Origin: Clostridiales bacterium
Lineage (GTDB): Bacteria; Bacillota; Clostridia; Saccharofermentanales; Saccharofermentanaceae
Assembly: GCA_017427465.1 (NCBI GenBank)
Contig: JAFRST010000027.1
Coordinates: 1 to 64,000, forward strand
Direction of reading: 5' to 3'
Length of the DNA: 64,000 nt
Of this stretch, positions 51,544-61,066 are shown one piece after another (the first letter of the stretch is position 1; each line of letters opens with the position of its first letter). Made by a program: the position numbers and the translations under genes. A model generated the notes under the pieces. That model was not told where the DNA came from and ran no database searches. It worked only from the letters and a program-made list of their open reading frames with translations.

Positions 51544-53448
51544 ATGCCACCCGGAGGAAGAGGATTCGGCGGCCCCATGGGAGGCCAGTTCCTTACAGAA
51601 GAAGAGAAGGCCAATCAGCCCAAAGTAACGCCTGAACTGCTCAAAAGGGTATTCTCATACCTCAAGCCCTACACCAAGCAGCTGGTGCTCGTTTTCCTGT
51701 GCATAATCGCATCGTCTTTTCTGACGCTCTTACCGACAGTCTTAACCGGTAAGATCGTTGACGAAGGACTCCTAAAAAAAGACTTAAGGGCACTCATCTA
51801 TTACATTGTTCTCTCGCTCATCGTAACGCTCATCGCAAGTCTTATCGGTGTTGCCGAGACCTATATCAATACTTGGATCGCGCAGCACATTACATTTGAT
51901 ATGCGTAACCAGATGTATTCGCATCTGCAGAAGATGAGCCAGAAGTTTTTCACGACGAATAATCAGGGCGATATCATCACCAGAATGACCAGCGACATTG
52001 ACGGCGTTAAGTCAGTCATTACGAACACCTTCAGCAGTATTCTGAGTAATTCCATAACGCTCGTAATCGCATTGGTCGCGATGTTCCAGAAGAACTGGAT
52101 ACTCGCTCTGGTAGGAATAATCATTGTGCCCATCTTCACTCTGCCTACGAGGAAAGCAGGCAAGAAGAGATGGTCTCTTACCAACGAATCGCAGGCTGTA
52201 AATGATGAGGTAAACGGCATCCTCAACGAGACTTTGTCCGTCAGCGGCCAGCTCCTCGTAAAGCTTTTCGGCAAGGAAAAGTATGAGTACATCAGATACG
52301 AGAATGCCAACCGCAAGATGATCGGGCTTAACATCAAGGAGAGCATGGCAGGCAGATGGTTCAGAGTTATCCTTACTACTTTCACGACAATAGGCCCGAT
52401 GCTCATCTATCTTGCAGGCGGTATCCTTATGATGAAGTACGATTCGAATATCACGATCGGTGACATCACGGTGCTTGTAGCGCTCCTCGGCAGGATGTAT
52501 ATGCCGGTCAACAGTCTTTTGAATATCCAGGTCGAATGGATCAGATCGATGGCACTGTTCAAGCGTATCTTCGATTATTTCGATATCCCTGTGGATATTA
52601 AGAACGCCAACGATGCTGTTGCGCCTGAGAAGGCTGTAGGCGATGTTGTTTTTGATCACGTTGAGTTCTCTTATGAAGAGTCCAAAAAGATCCTCAAAGA
52701 CATCAGCTTCACCCTTAATGCAGGCAAGAGCATCGCGATCGTCGGTCCTTCAGGCTCCGGTAAGAGTACGATCGTAAATCTCATACCGCGTCTTTATGAC
52801 GTTGACAGCGGAAGCGTTACGTTCGACGGTATAGATGTCAGGAAGCTCGATCTGACATTCTTAAGAAGCCATGTCGGCGTTGTCTCGCAGGAGACTTATC
52901 TTTTCAACGGAACGATCAGGGATAACCTCCTTTATGCCAAGCCCGATGCCACTGAAGAAGATATGATCGGCGCCCTTAAGAAAGCGAATATCTGGGACTT
53001 TGTTGAGAAGCAGGAGAAGGGTATCGATACCGAAGTCGGCAACAGAGGCTTAAAGCTCTCGGGCGGTGAGAAGCAGCGCATCTCTATCGCGAGGATAATA
53101 CTGAAGGATCCTACGGTGTTTATTTTCGATGAGGCTACTTCGGCTCTCGATTCGATATCCGAAAAGAAGATCCAGGATGCGATAGACCCGATCATAAGAT
53201 CCAAGACAAGTATCCTCATTGCTCACAGACTCTCTACTATCCTTGCTGCTGATGAGATATTGGTAGTTAAGGACGGAATCATCGCTGAGCGCGGTACACA
53301 CAAAGAACTCCTCTCCAAGGAAGGTGTTTACCGTGAGCTCTACGAGACACAGTTCAGCAAGGCTCTTGTCGAGGAAGACGGTGTTTCCGAACTAGAGCAG
53401 TACATCTGGGGTGTGCAGCCTGGTGACGAGCCTCATGAGGAAGTTTGA
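51544..53448 (+). CDS. ABC exporter, fused permease and ATPase (MDR/MsbA type)
   Basis: 634 residues. A Gly/Pro-rich N-terminal tail (about 1-15) precedes six membrane helices (about 40-340) and an ATPase domain with Walker A GPSGSGKST, Q-loop VSQETYLF, signature LSGGEKQR, Walker B VFIFDEATSALD and switch His in IAHRLST. It works as a homodimer or with another half-transporter to export lipids, peptides or drugs. No partner half-transporter is adjacent; the ribosome site is CGAGGTTAAT with weak spacing. Confidence 0.94.
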   Translation: MPPGGRGFGGPMGGQFLTEEEKANQPKVTPELLKRVFSYLKPYTKQLVLVFLCIIASSFLTLLPTVLTGKIVDEGLLKKDLRALIYYIVLSLIVTLIASLIGVAETYINTWIAQHITFDMRNQMYSHLQKMSQKFFTTNNQGDIITRMTSDIDGVKSVITNTFSSILSNSITLVIALVAMFQKNWILALVGIIIVPIFTLPTRKAGKKRWSLTNESQAVNDEVNGILNETLSVSGQLLVKLFGKEKYEYIRYENANRKMIGLNIKESMAGRWFRVILTTFTTIGPMLIYLAGGILMMKYDSNITIGDITVLVALLGRMYMPVNSLLNIQVEWIRSMALFKRIFDYFDIPVDIKNANDAVAPEKAVGDVVFDHVEFSYEESKKILKDISFTLNAGKSIAIVGPSGSGKSTIVNLIPRLYDVDSGSVTFDGIDVRKLDLTFLRSHVGVVSQETYLFNGTIRDNLLYAKPDATEEDMIGALKKANIWDFVEKQEKGIDTEVGNRGLKLSGGEKQRISIARIILKDPTVFIFDEATSALDSISEKKIQDAIDPIIRSKTSILIAHRLSTILAADEILVVKDGIIAERGTHKELLSKEGVYRELYETQFSKALVEEDGVSELEQYIWGVQPGDEPHEEV

Positions 53449-53589
53449 TCTCTGACTCGTGCAAAATCCCTATGGATTTTCTGCCCGGAGCCTCCGATTC
53501 GTACATTTGTCTATGCTAATGCCCGTATTAAAAATCAAAAATATAGTATAATTTCTTTTTGGGTAAACCCAGGAGGATAGATACAGAAA

Positions 53590-56376
53590 ATGACAAAACC
53601 TTATTCAGCAACCGCTGATCAAATAGCAAAAGAAATAGACACAGACCTGGTAAAAGGCCTGACTTCCGATGAAGCATCATTAAGATATGCCAAGAACGGT
53701 CCAAACTCTTTAGGTGAAGAGAAGAAGGTTCCGCTCTGGAAAAGATTCCTTGCGCAGTTCGCTGATGCGATGGTAATAATCCTCATAGCGGCTGCAGGTC
53801 TTTCAGCCTACATGGCTGCAAAGAGCGGCGGCGGATTCGAAGAGTGGATAGACGTTATCGTCATCCTTGCGATCGTAATCCTCAATGCGGCTCTGGGTGT
53901 TTACCAGGAGGGTAAGGCAGACCAGGCTCTCGCTGCTCTTAAGAAGATGAGCTCTCCCAAGACAAAGGTCATCCGTGACGGTAAGATCGTACTGGTTGAT
54001 TCTGAGAATGTCGTTGTCGGTGATGTAATCGCAATCGACGCAGGCGACTCGATCTCAGCAGACATGAGACTTATCGAATCAAGTTCTCTTAAGGCTGAGG
54101 AAGCATCTCTCACAGGTGAGTCAGTCGCAGTCGAAAAGGATGCCGCGGCAGTTCTTCCCGAAGACTGCTCTCTGGGCGACCGCAAGAACATGCTCTACAT
54201 GGGTACCGCTGTTACTTACGGCAGAGCCAGAGGCGTTGTAGTCGCTACGGCAAGAGACACAGAGCTCGGTAAGATCGCAACTAAACTCACAAACATCGAA
54301 GACGAGCAGACACCTTTGCAGAGGAATCTCAACAAGCTCGGAAAGATCCTTGCCGTTGTGTGTATCGTAGTCTGCATCATCGTTCTGCTCGTAGATATCT
54401 TTGTTCAGAAGCAGCCCTGGGAAGACGCTCTCATGACTGCAGTCTCACTCGCAGTTGCTGCGATCCCTGAAGGTCTTGCGGCAGTAGTTACCATCGTTCT
54501 GTCGATCGGTATGACCAAGATGGCAGAGAGCAATGCCATCGTTAAGAGACTCCTTGCTGTTGAGACATTAGGCTGCGTAGACGTTATCTGCTCAGATAAG
54601 ACAGGTACTCTTACACAGAACCAGATGACCGTTAAGGTCCTTTATGACGGTGAGAAGAAGTACAAAGTGGAAGGCGGCGGATATGCTCCTTCAGGCAACA
54701 TCGTTGATGAAGGCGGCAAGCCCGTTAAGATCGAAGGTGTTCTTAACACACTCATTCTCTCATCCGTTCTTTGTAACGACGCTTCCATCGTAAAGGAAGG
54801 TGAGAAGGATTATTCCTGCATCGGTGACCCTACGGAAGGCGCTCTTACAACACTGGGTATGAAGGCAAAAATGCTCCGCGAGGAGACGATGCACGCATAT
54901 CCCAGAGAGACTGAGCTGCCTTTTGATTCAGACCGAAAGATGATGACCACCTATCACTCCGGCATCGATGATGGTAAGTGGATCAGCTTTACAAAGGGTG
55001 CTCCGGATATCGTAATCTCCCGTTGTTCATCGATCCTTACATCCACAGGCGTCCAGAAGATGACTGAGGAGAAGCGCAAGGAGATCCGTGAGATCAACCA
55101 CAACTACGCTATCCAGGCTATCCGTGTTCTCGCATTCGCTACAAAGGAGCACGGTGACGGATCCAAGGCAACATTTGCCGATGAAGAGAACATGACGTTC
55201 TTAGGTCTCATCGGTATGATCGATCCTGCACGTAAAGAAGCCAAGGACGCTATCGCAGTATGTAAGGAAGCAGGCATCCGTGCCGTCATGATCACAGGCG
55301 ACTTCAAGGATTCCGCGGTAGCCATCTCAGACAATCTTGAGATGCGCGACGAGAATCATATGGGTGCTTATTCCGGTGAAGAACTCGACAAGATGTCTGA
55401 TGAAGAACTTCAGAAGGTTGTTGAGACAACCAGTGTATATGCCCGCGTATCTCCTGAACATAAGGTCCGTATCGTAAGCGCATTAAAGCACAACGACCAC
55501 ATCGCTTCGATGACAGGTGACGGCGTTAACGATGCCATGGCTCTTAAGTCCGCAGATATCGGTGTAGCAATGGGTATCACGGGTACTGACGTATCCAAGA
55601 ACTCTGCAGACATGATCCTCATGGACGATAACTTCGCAACGATCGTCAAGGCAGTTGAACAGGGAAGAACGATCTACTCCAACATCAGAAAGTTCGTCGG
55701 ATTCCTTCTGTCCTGCAACGTCGGCGAGATCCTCGTTATCTTCCTGCTCTCGCTTGTCCCGAAGTCATGGATTCCCGGTATCGCTGCGCCTCTGACGGCC
55801 ATACAGCTCCTCTGGCTCAACCTTATCACTGACTCATTCCCGGCTCTTGCTTTAGGCCGCGAAAAGGGCGAGCCCGGCATCATGAAGGTCCCGCCGCGTT
55901 CAAAGCATGAGCCTATCATCAACAAGAGCATGATGGGTCACATCGCTTTGCAGTCCATAGGTTTGTTCATATCTGTAGCAGCAGCTTTCATTATCGCGCT
56001 CATCACCATGAACAACGGCGGTACACTCTTCTATTCTGGAATTCTTGCAGACAGTGCAGCCAAGGGTGTTCACCCCATCGACATTGCACGTACGGTAGCA
56101 TTCGCAACTCTTATCTGCGCTGAGCTCTTCAGAGCTTTTGCCGCAAGATCAGAGAGGATATCGGTCTTCAAGCTCGGATTGTTCTCCAACAAGATGATGA
56201 ACATAGCAGTAGGTCTCTCGCTCATAATGCTCGTAGCAGTTATCTACATCCCCGGTGTCAACAGCATCTTCAACAACGTTGCTCTGAATCCCATGTCCTG
56301 GCTCATCATCCTGCCGCTTGCTATCCTGCCCTTCGCTTTGAGTGAGATAAGCAAGCTCATCAAGGGCAATAAATAA
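53590..56376 (+). CDS. P-type Ca2+-transporting ATPase (SERCA/PMCA type)
   Basis: 928 residues, about ten membrane helices. Actuator loop SLTGES, phosphorylated Asp336 in CSDKTGTLT, hinge MITGDF and TGDGVND. Calcium-site residues of SERCA are conserved: PEGL in helix 4 (Glu294), CNVGE in helix 5, and the LLWLNLITDSFPALALG of helix 6 with Asn and Asp. It pumps Ca2+ out of the cell. AGGAGG is 13 bases before the ATG. TATAAT at 53547-53552 may be the -10 box. Confidence 0.95.
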   Translation: MTKPYSATADQIAKEIDTDLVKGLTSDEASLRYAKNGPNSLGEEKKVPLWKRFLAQFADAMVIILIAAAGLSAYMAAKSGGGFEEWIDVIVILAIVILNAALGVYQEGKADQALAALKKMSSPKTKVIRDGKIVLVDSENVVVGDVIAIDAGDSISADMRLIESSSLKAEEASLTGESVAVEKDAAAVLPEDCSLGDRKNMLYMGTAVTYGRARGVVVATARDTELGKIATKLTNIEDEQTPLQRNLNKLGKILAVVCIVVCIIVLLVDIFVQKQPWEDALMTAVSLAVAAIPEGLAAVVTIVLSIGMTKMAESNAIVKRLLAVETLGCVDVICSDKTGTLTQNQMTVKVLYDGEKKYKVEGGGYAPSGNIVDEGGKPVKIEGVLNTLILSSVLCNDASIVKEGEKDYSCIGDPTEGALTTLGMKAKMLREETMHAYPRETELPFDSDRKMMTTYHSGIDDGKWISFTKGAPDIVISRCSSILTSTGVQKMTEEKRKEIREINHNYAIQAIRVLAFATKEHGDGSKATFADEENMTFLGLIGMIDPARKEAKDAIAVCKEAGIRAVMITGDFKDSAVAISDNLEMRDENHMGAYSGEELDKMSDEELQKVVETTSVYARVSPEHKVRIVSALKHNDHIASMTGDGVNDAMALKSADIGVAMGITGTDVSKNSADMILMDDNFATIVKAVEQGRTIYSNIRKFVGFLLSCNVGEILVIFLLSLVPKSWIPGIAAPLTAIQLLWLNLITDSFPALALGREKGEPGIMKVPPRSKHEPIINKSMMGHIALQSIGLFISVAAAFIIALITMNNGGTLFYSGILADSAAKGVHPIDIARTVAFATLICAELFRAFAARSERISVFKLGLFSNKMMNIAVGLSLIMLVAVIYIPGVNSIFNNVALNPMSWLIILPLAILPFALSEISKLIKGNK

Positions 56377-56427
56377 TTAAATAGCCTGTTTCCGTGAAAG
56401 CGGTGAAAAGCGGTGGAAAAATGTGGT

Positions 56428-56456
56428 TTGCATAAGTAAAACCCATGTGTTATTAT
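56428..56456 (+). promoter_or_regulatory. Promoter of secG
   Basis: TTGCAT (56428-56433) and TATTAT (56451-56456), spacer 17 bases, 34 bases before the secG ATG. Confidence 0.7.
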
Positions 56457-56490
56457 TCTTAGGCTGAATTCGTATTAGGAGGCGGAAACG

Positions 56491-56793
56491 ATGACAACTT
56501 TAAATATCGTTCTTAGCATTTTTGATATAATCTTCGCGATTGCCATTGTCGTTCTTTTCCTCGTTCAGGAAGGAAATGATAAGGGTATCGGTGTAGTAGC
56601 AGGCGGTTCTTCCGATTCATACTACAGCAAGGCAAAGGGCAGAACACTGGAAGAGCGTCTTAAGACATGGACAGTTATCTGCTGCATCATTTTTGCAATT
56701 ATTTCTGTTGTGCTTTATCTTTCCATCGCGAAGGCTTGGGGCGCAAATCAGACGATAACAGAAGCTACGACTGCTATAACGGCAACAACATAA
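56491..56793 (+). CDS. secG: Preprotein translocase subunit SecG
   Basis: 100 residues with two membrane helices and the SecG pattern: VVLFLVQEGNDKGIG loop and the cytosolic SDSYYSKAKGRTLEERL segment. SecG supports SecYE/SecA in protein export. The ATG follows GGAGGCGGAAACG. A strong terminator separates it from rnr; the secG-rnr order is usual in Firmicutes. A Thr/Ala-rich tail of about 20 residues is longer than normal. Confidence 0.93.
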   Translation: MTTLNIVLSIFDIIFAIAIVVLFLVQEGNDKGIGVVAGGSSDSYYSKAKGRTLEERLKTWTVICCIIFAIISVVLYLSIAKAWGANQTITEATTAITATT

Positions 56794-56822
56794 ATTTGAA
56801 ATAAGATATCTGATTTCAAGAG

Positions 56823-56848
56823 CCGCCTCAGTCCGAGGCGGTTTTTTT
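56823..56848 (+). terminator. Terminator of secG
   Basis: CCGCCTC (56823-56829) and GAGGCGG (56835-56841), 5-base loop, seven T follow. Confidence 0.93.
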
Positions 56849-56903
56849 ATGCTTTTCGAGCGCAGAGTAGTAAGATATAGAAAAAGTGAAAGAGGAATAA
56901 GAA

Positions 56904-58991
56904 ATGGATAGCAGAAAGAAACCGGGCTTTGCGGAGAATATGAGTGCGGCCCAGAGAAGAAGAAACAGAATAATCAAAGCCAAAGAGGAGCAGGCGGCTT
57001 TGCCCCAGACTTTGGCTGACCAGGCACCCAGAGGACCTTTGCAGGTCAAAAACCAGGTTATCGGTATCTTAAGGAAGACTCCTACAGGCGGTGTCGTTAT
57101 TCCCGATCCTTCATTCAGAAGTACTGATTACGGCGCGATCGAGATCGATAAGAATCACTTAAACGGCGCTCCGTTTGACATGGTCGTCGTATGCGAAGTG
57201 CTTAACCCTGACTGTGAGAGGGGAGACTGCAGGGGAACGATCGTTGAGGTCTTAGGTGACTACGGCAATAACGATGTCAGGATGCTTACGGTCTTAAGGC
57301 AGTATGGCCTGTCACAGACTTTCCCGGAGAAAGTGCTCAAAGAAGTAGAGCCTCTGCCGGTCAACCCCGATCCTGCCCAAGTGGAAAAGGAGATCGCAGG
57401 CGGAAGGCACGATCTCAGGGAACTTCTTACGATCACGATCGACGGCGAGGATGCAAAAGACTTAGACGATGCCATCTCTATCGAGAAGCTTAATAACGGC
57501 AATTTCAAGCTCTATGTACATATTGCGGATGTCTCGAATTATGTCCGTGAGGGCACTGCCCTGGATATGGAAGCTTTTAAGAGAGGCACTTCTGTTTATC
57601 TGGTAGACAGAGTTATCCCGATGCTCCCGCCGAAGCTCAGTAACGGCCTTTGCTCACTGAATCCTAACGTTGACAGGCTTTCAATGACGGCCGAGATGCT
57701 CGTTGACCGCGAGGGCGGCATCTATGGCGGAGACCTTTATGAGAGTGTCATCAGGTCCGACAGAAGGATGAGTTATAAGGAGTGCTACAGGATACTTACT
57801 GATCCTCAGCCGGAAGATGAAGAGGAGTACGGAAAGATCGTTCCTATGCTCATCACGATGAAGGAACTCGCGGAGATCTTGAAGTCCATGAGGGAGAGAA
57901 GAGGCGCTATCGGATTTGAAATGCCTGAGACTAAGGTCATCCTCAATGATGACGGAACAGTAGCGGATGTTATGCCTTACCCGATCAACTTCACGAACGG
58001 CATTATCGAGTCATTCATGATCTGTGCCAACGAGTTTGTGGCAAGGAAGTTCTTTGACCTCAAATATCCTTTTGTATACCGTGTCCACGAGGATCCTGAC
58101 CCGATCAAGATCGCGAGATTCTCTAATATCGCCAGGTATTTCGGCGCATCGGGAAGGCTTATGGGCAGGATCAAGCCTTTGGATGTACAGAGATTCATGG
58201 ATACCATCGGAGACAAGACTGCGCTGCCGGCATTAGATGAGATATTGCTCAGATCTATGGCAAAGGCGAGATACTGCTCTGACTGCCTGGGTCATTTCGG
58301 TCTGGCATCCAAGTTCTACTGCCACTTCACGTCACCGATCAGACGTTATCCGGACCTTTATATCCACAGGATAATCAAGAGCTATCTGCACGGCGAGAAT
58401 TCGAGATCACATTTCGCGGGCCTCGTCGACAACGCTGCCGAGCATTCTTCGGATATGGAGCGCAATGCGGTAGATGCCGAGAGAGCTTCAGACAACATTA
58501 AGATCTGCGAATACATGGCTGACAAGATCGGCGAACACTACGACGGTGTTATTTCTTCCATCATAGATGCGGGCTGCTTTGTAAGGCTCGAAAACACCAT
58601 CGAGGGATTCGTTCCGTTCAGGTCGTTAAGAGACCACTATTTCTTTGATGAGAGATCCTACAGGGCTATAGGCGCTCACGGCGGCAAGATCCTTTCTATC
58701 GGCATGCCTGTTACGGTTGTAGTCGAGAAGGTCGACACGGAAGAGAATAAGATCGATTTTTCTTTTGAATACGGCTTTGAAGAAGAGCGCGACCCCAGGC
58801 CTGCCAAGCAGGGAAAACTTGGTCCCAAGGCAGTCAAGAAGGGCGGTAAAGGCGGTTCGCGCACTATAAAGAAGAAGGCGGGAAGCTTCAAGGGCGGTGC
58901 TTCGGGAGGCTTTGCGGGAAGACCGAAGAGCGGACGCGGAGGCACTAAGTCAGGAAGGACCGGTTCAAAGAGCGGAAGGAAGAGATTCTGA
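56904..58991 (+). CDS. rnr: Ribonuclease R
   Basis: 695 residues. N-terminal RNA-binding part, then the RNB catalytic domain with ITIDGEDAKDLDDAISIE (the Asp cluster that binds Mg2+), VHIADVSNYV, the SIRRYPDLYIHR-like TSPIRRYPDLYIHRII, an S1 domain (about 555-630) and a Lys/Gly/Arg/Ser-rich tail (about 640-695) typical of RNase R. It degrades structured RNA 3' to 5' and takes part in tmRNA work; smpB/ssrA are not in the window. No ribosome site stands out beyond AGAGGAAT before the ATG. Confidence 0.96.
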   Translation: MDSRKKPGFAENMSAAQRRRNRIIKAKEEQAALPQTLADQAPRGPLQVKNQVIGILRKTPTGGVVIPDPSFRSTDYGAIEIDKNHLNGAPFDMVVVCEVLNPDCERGDCRGTIVEVLGDYGNNDVRMLTVLRQYGLSQTFPEKVLKEVEPLPVNPDPAQVEKEIAGGRHDLRELLTITIDGEDAKDLDDAISIEKLNNGNFKLYVHIADVSNYVREGTALDMEAFKRGTSVYLVDRVIPMLPPKLSNGLCSLNPNVDRLSMTAEMLVDREGGIYGGDLYESVIRSDRRMSYKECYRILTDPQPEDEEEYGKIVPMLITMKELAEILKSMRERRGAIGFEMPETKVILNDDGTVADVMPYPINFTNGIIESFMICANEFVARKFFDLKYPFVYRVHEDPDPIKIARFSNIARYFGASGRLMGRIKPLDVQRFMDTIGDKTALPALDEILLRSMAKARYCSDCLGHFGLASKFYCHFTSPIRRYPDLYIHRIIKSYLHGENSRSHFAGLVDNAAEHSSDMERNAVDAERASDNIKICEYMADKIGEHYDGVISSIIDAGCFVRLENTIEGFVPFRSLRDHYFFDERSYRAIGAHGGKILSIGMPVTVVVEKVDTEENKIDFSFEYGFEEERDPRPAKQGKLGPKAVKKGGKGGSRTIKKKAGSFKGGASGGFAGRPKSGRGGTKSGRTGSKSGRKRF

Positions 58992-59032
58992 TAAAAGCCC
59001 GTATTTTCGGGCAATTATCTAAATTATTTAAG

Positions 59033-59062
59033 TTGACAATGACCTTGGCAATGATGTACTAT
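59033..59062 (+). promoter_or_regulatory. Promoter of the aspS T-box transcript
   Basis: TTGACA (59033-59038) and TACTAT (59057-59062), 18 bases apart. A weak hairpin GCCCG/CGGGC at 58997-59012 just before may end rnr. Confidence 0.75.
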
Positions 59063-59068
59063 TGCCTC

Positions 59069-59292
59069 GTTAATTGCGATGACGGAGACCCAAGTAGTCG
59101 TGGTATGTCGCCTTCAGAGAGCTTTGCCCCCGGGCTGAAAGGCAGAGCGGAAAGAGGCCAATGACGAATAACAACTCTATCAGCATACCGGTATAAAGAG
59201 ATTTCGCTTGATTAGCGAAGTAAATCAGGTGGCACCGCGGACATGTTTGTTCGTCCTGAACTTAAAGGAGATTTAAGTTCGGGGCGTTTTTT
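59069..59292 (+). promoter_or_regulatory. T-box leader sensing tRNA-Asp
   Basis: The T-box sequence AGGTGGCACCGCGG lies at 59227-59240. The stem I region carries GAC in AATGACGAA (near 59161), a suitable Asp specifier. The bulge UGGC ends in C, which pairs with discriminator G73 of tRNA-Asp, in line with this. The terminator follows: 15 base pairs (59252-59266 with 59272-59286, two G-U) and six T at 59287-59292. Uncharged tRNA-Asp would stabilise the antiterminator and raise aspS-mtaB expression. Confidence 0.93.
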
Positions 59293-59317
59293 ATTTCCCC
59301 GAAGAAAGGAAAATGAT

Positions 59318-61066
59318 ATGGCTAACCAGTACAGAGACAGGATCATCGGTTCACTGTCAGAGAATGACGTAGGCACAGAGCTCCGTGTATGCGGATGGAT
59401 CGAGAACATCAGAGACCACGGCGGTGTGTCTTTCATCGACTTGAGAGATATGTACGGCACACTGCAGGTCGTTATGCGTGATACAAGCCTTCTTGACGGA
59501 CTTGTAAAAGAAGAGTGCATCTCCATCGAAGGGAAGATCGAGCACAGAGACGAAGAGACATATAACCCTAAGATCGCTACAGGTACGATCGAGCTTGAGG
59601 CTCACAAAGTCGATGTTCTGGGTAAGGTCTACAGCCAGCTTCCTTTCGAGATCATGACATCAAAGGAGATCAGAGAGGACGTAAGACTTAAGTACCGTTA
59701 TCTTGACTTAAGAAACCAGAAGGTAAAGGACAACATCATCTTCAGATCAAACGTCATTGCATTCTTAAGACAGAAGATGACTGAGATGGGATTCCTCGAT
59801 ATCCAGACTCCTATCCTTACAAGCTCTTCACCTGAGGGCGCAAGAGACTATATCGTTCCTTCAAGAAAGTGGAAGGGCAAGTTCTATGCGCTTCCGCAGG
59901 CCCCCCAGCAGTTCAAGCAGCTCCTGATGGTCTCAGGGTTCGACAAGTATTTCCAGATCGCTCCCTGCTTCAGAGATGAGGACGCGAGAGCAGACAGAAG
60001 CCCGGGAGAGTTCTACCAGCTCGACTTCGAGATGGCATTCGCTACACAGGAAGATGTCTTCAGAGCAGGTGAGGAAGTGCTCACAGCAACATTTGAAAAG
60101 TTTGCACCTGAAGGCGCAAAGGTAACACCCGCACCTTATCCGGTAATCTCTTATAAGCAGGCTATGGAAGAGTTCGGCTCTGATAAGCCTGACTTAAGAA
60201 ACCCGCTCCGCATCAAGGACGTTACAGAGTTCTTCTCAAGATGCACATTCAAGGCTTTCCACGGAAAGACAGTACGTGCGATCAATGTTCACGCGAAGCT
60301 CTCAAAGGGCCAGCACGAGAAGATGTTAAAGTTCGCACAAGATGACCTCGGAATGGGCGGCTTAGGCTACCTCGAAGTCCTCGAAGATATGAGCTACAAG
60401 GGACCTATCGACAAGTTCATTCCTGATGACATGAAGGCTGAACTTAAAGATCTTGCAGGTCTTGAAGCAGGCGATACGATCTTCTTCATCGCTGATAATG
60501 AAGCACGCGCTAACGAGTGCGCAGGCAAGATCAGAAATGAGTTAGGCGCAAGACTCGGTCTCATCGAAGAGAACGCTTTCAGATTCTGCTTCGTCAATGA
60601 TTTCCCAATGTATGAATGGGATACAGAGACTAAGAAGTACATCTTCACTCACAATCCTTTCTCCATGCCTCAGGGCGGCCTCGAAGCGCTTAATACCAAG
60701 AAGCCTGAAGAGATCCTCGCTTACCAGTACGACATCGTCTGCAACGGTATCGAGCTTTCCTCCGGCGCTGTAAGAAACCACGATCTGGACATCATGAAGA
60801 AGGCTTTCGAGATCGCAGGATACTCCGAAGAAGAGCTTAAGACAAAGTTCGGCGCTCTCTACAGCGCATTCCAGTTCGGCGCTCCGCCGCATGCAGGAAT
60901 GGCTCCGGGTGTTGACCGTATGATCATGATCCTCCGTGGCGAGGAGAACATCAGGGAAGTCATAGCATTCCCTATGAACGGCAATGCACAGGATCTCCTC
61001 TGCGGCGCTCCGGGCGAAGTAACAGAGCAGCAGCTCCGTGAGACACATATCAAGATCAGACAGTAA
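59318..61066 (+). CDS. aspS: Aspartyl-tRNA synthetase
   Basis: 582 residues, the bacterial type. The N-terminal OB fold binds the anticodon (VCGWIENIRDHGGVSFIDLRD), class II core has motif 2 near FRDEDARADRSPGEFYQLDFEM, an inserted GAD domain, and motif 3 with GMAPGVDRMIMIL. It charges tRNA-Asp in the cytoplasm. The frame extends upstream into the T-box terminator, so I take the ATG at 59318 with AAAGGA before it. The stop overlaps the mtaB start by one base. Confidence 0.97.
   Translation: MANQYRDRIIGSLSENDVGTELRVCGWIENIRDHGGVSFIDLRDMYGTLQVVMRDTSLLDGLVKEECISIEGKIEHRDEETYNPKIATGTIELEAHKVDVLGKVYSQLPFEIMTSKEIREDVRLKYRYLDLRNQKVKDNIIFRSNVIAFLRQKMTEMGFLDIQTPILTSSSPEGARDYIVPSRKWKGKFYALPQAPQQFKQLLMVSGFDKYFQIAPCFRDEDARADRSPGEFYQLDFEMAFATQEDVFRAGEEVLTATFEKFAPEGAKVTPAPYPVISYKQAMEEFGSDKPDLRNPLRIKDVTEFFSRCTFKAFHGKTVRAINVHAKLSKGQHEKMLKFAQDDLGMGGLGYLEVLEDMSYKGPIDKFIPDDMKAELKDLAGLEAGDTIFFIADNEARANECAGKIRNELGARLGLIEENAFRFCFVNDFPMYEWDTETKKYIFTHNPFSMPQGGLEALNTKKPEEILAYQYDIVCNGIELSSGAVRNHDLDIMKKAFEIAGYSEEELKTKFGALYSAFQFGAPPHAGMAPGVDRMIMILRGEENIREVIAFPMNGNAQDLLCGAPGEVTEQQLRETHIKIRQ

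Noticed and set aside
59243..59317. Earlier start for aspS
   Set aside because: This stretch is the T-box antiterminator and terminator, not coding.
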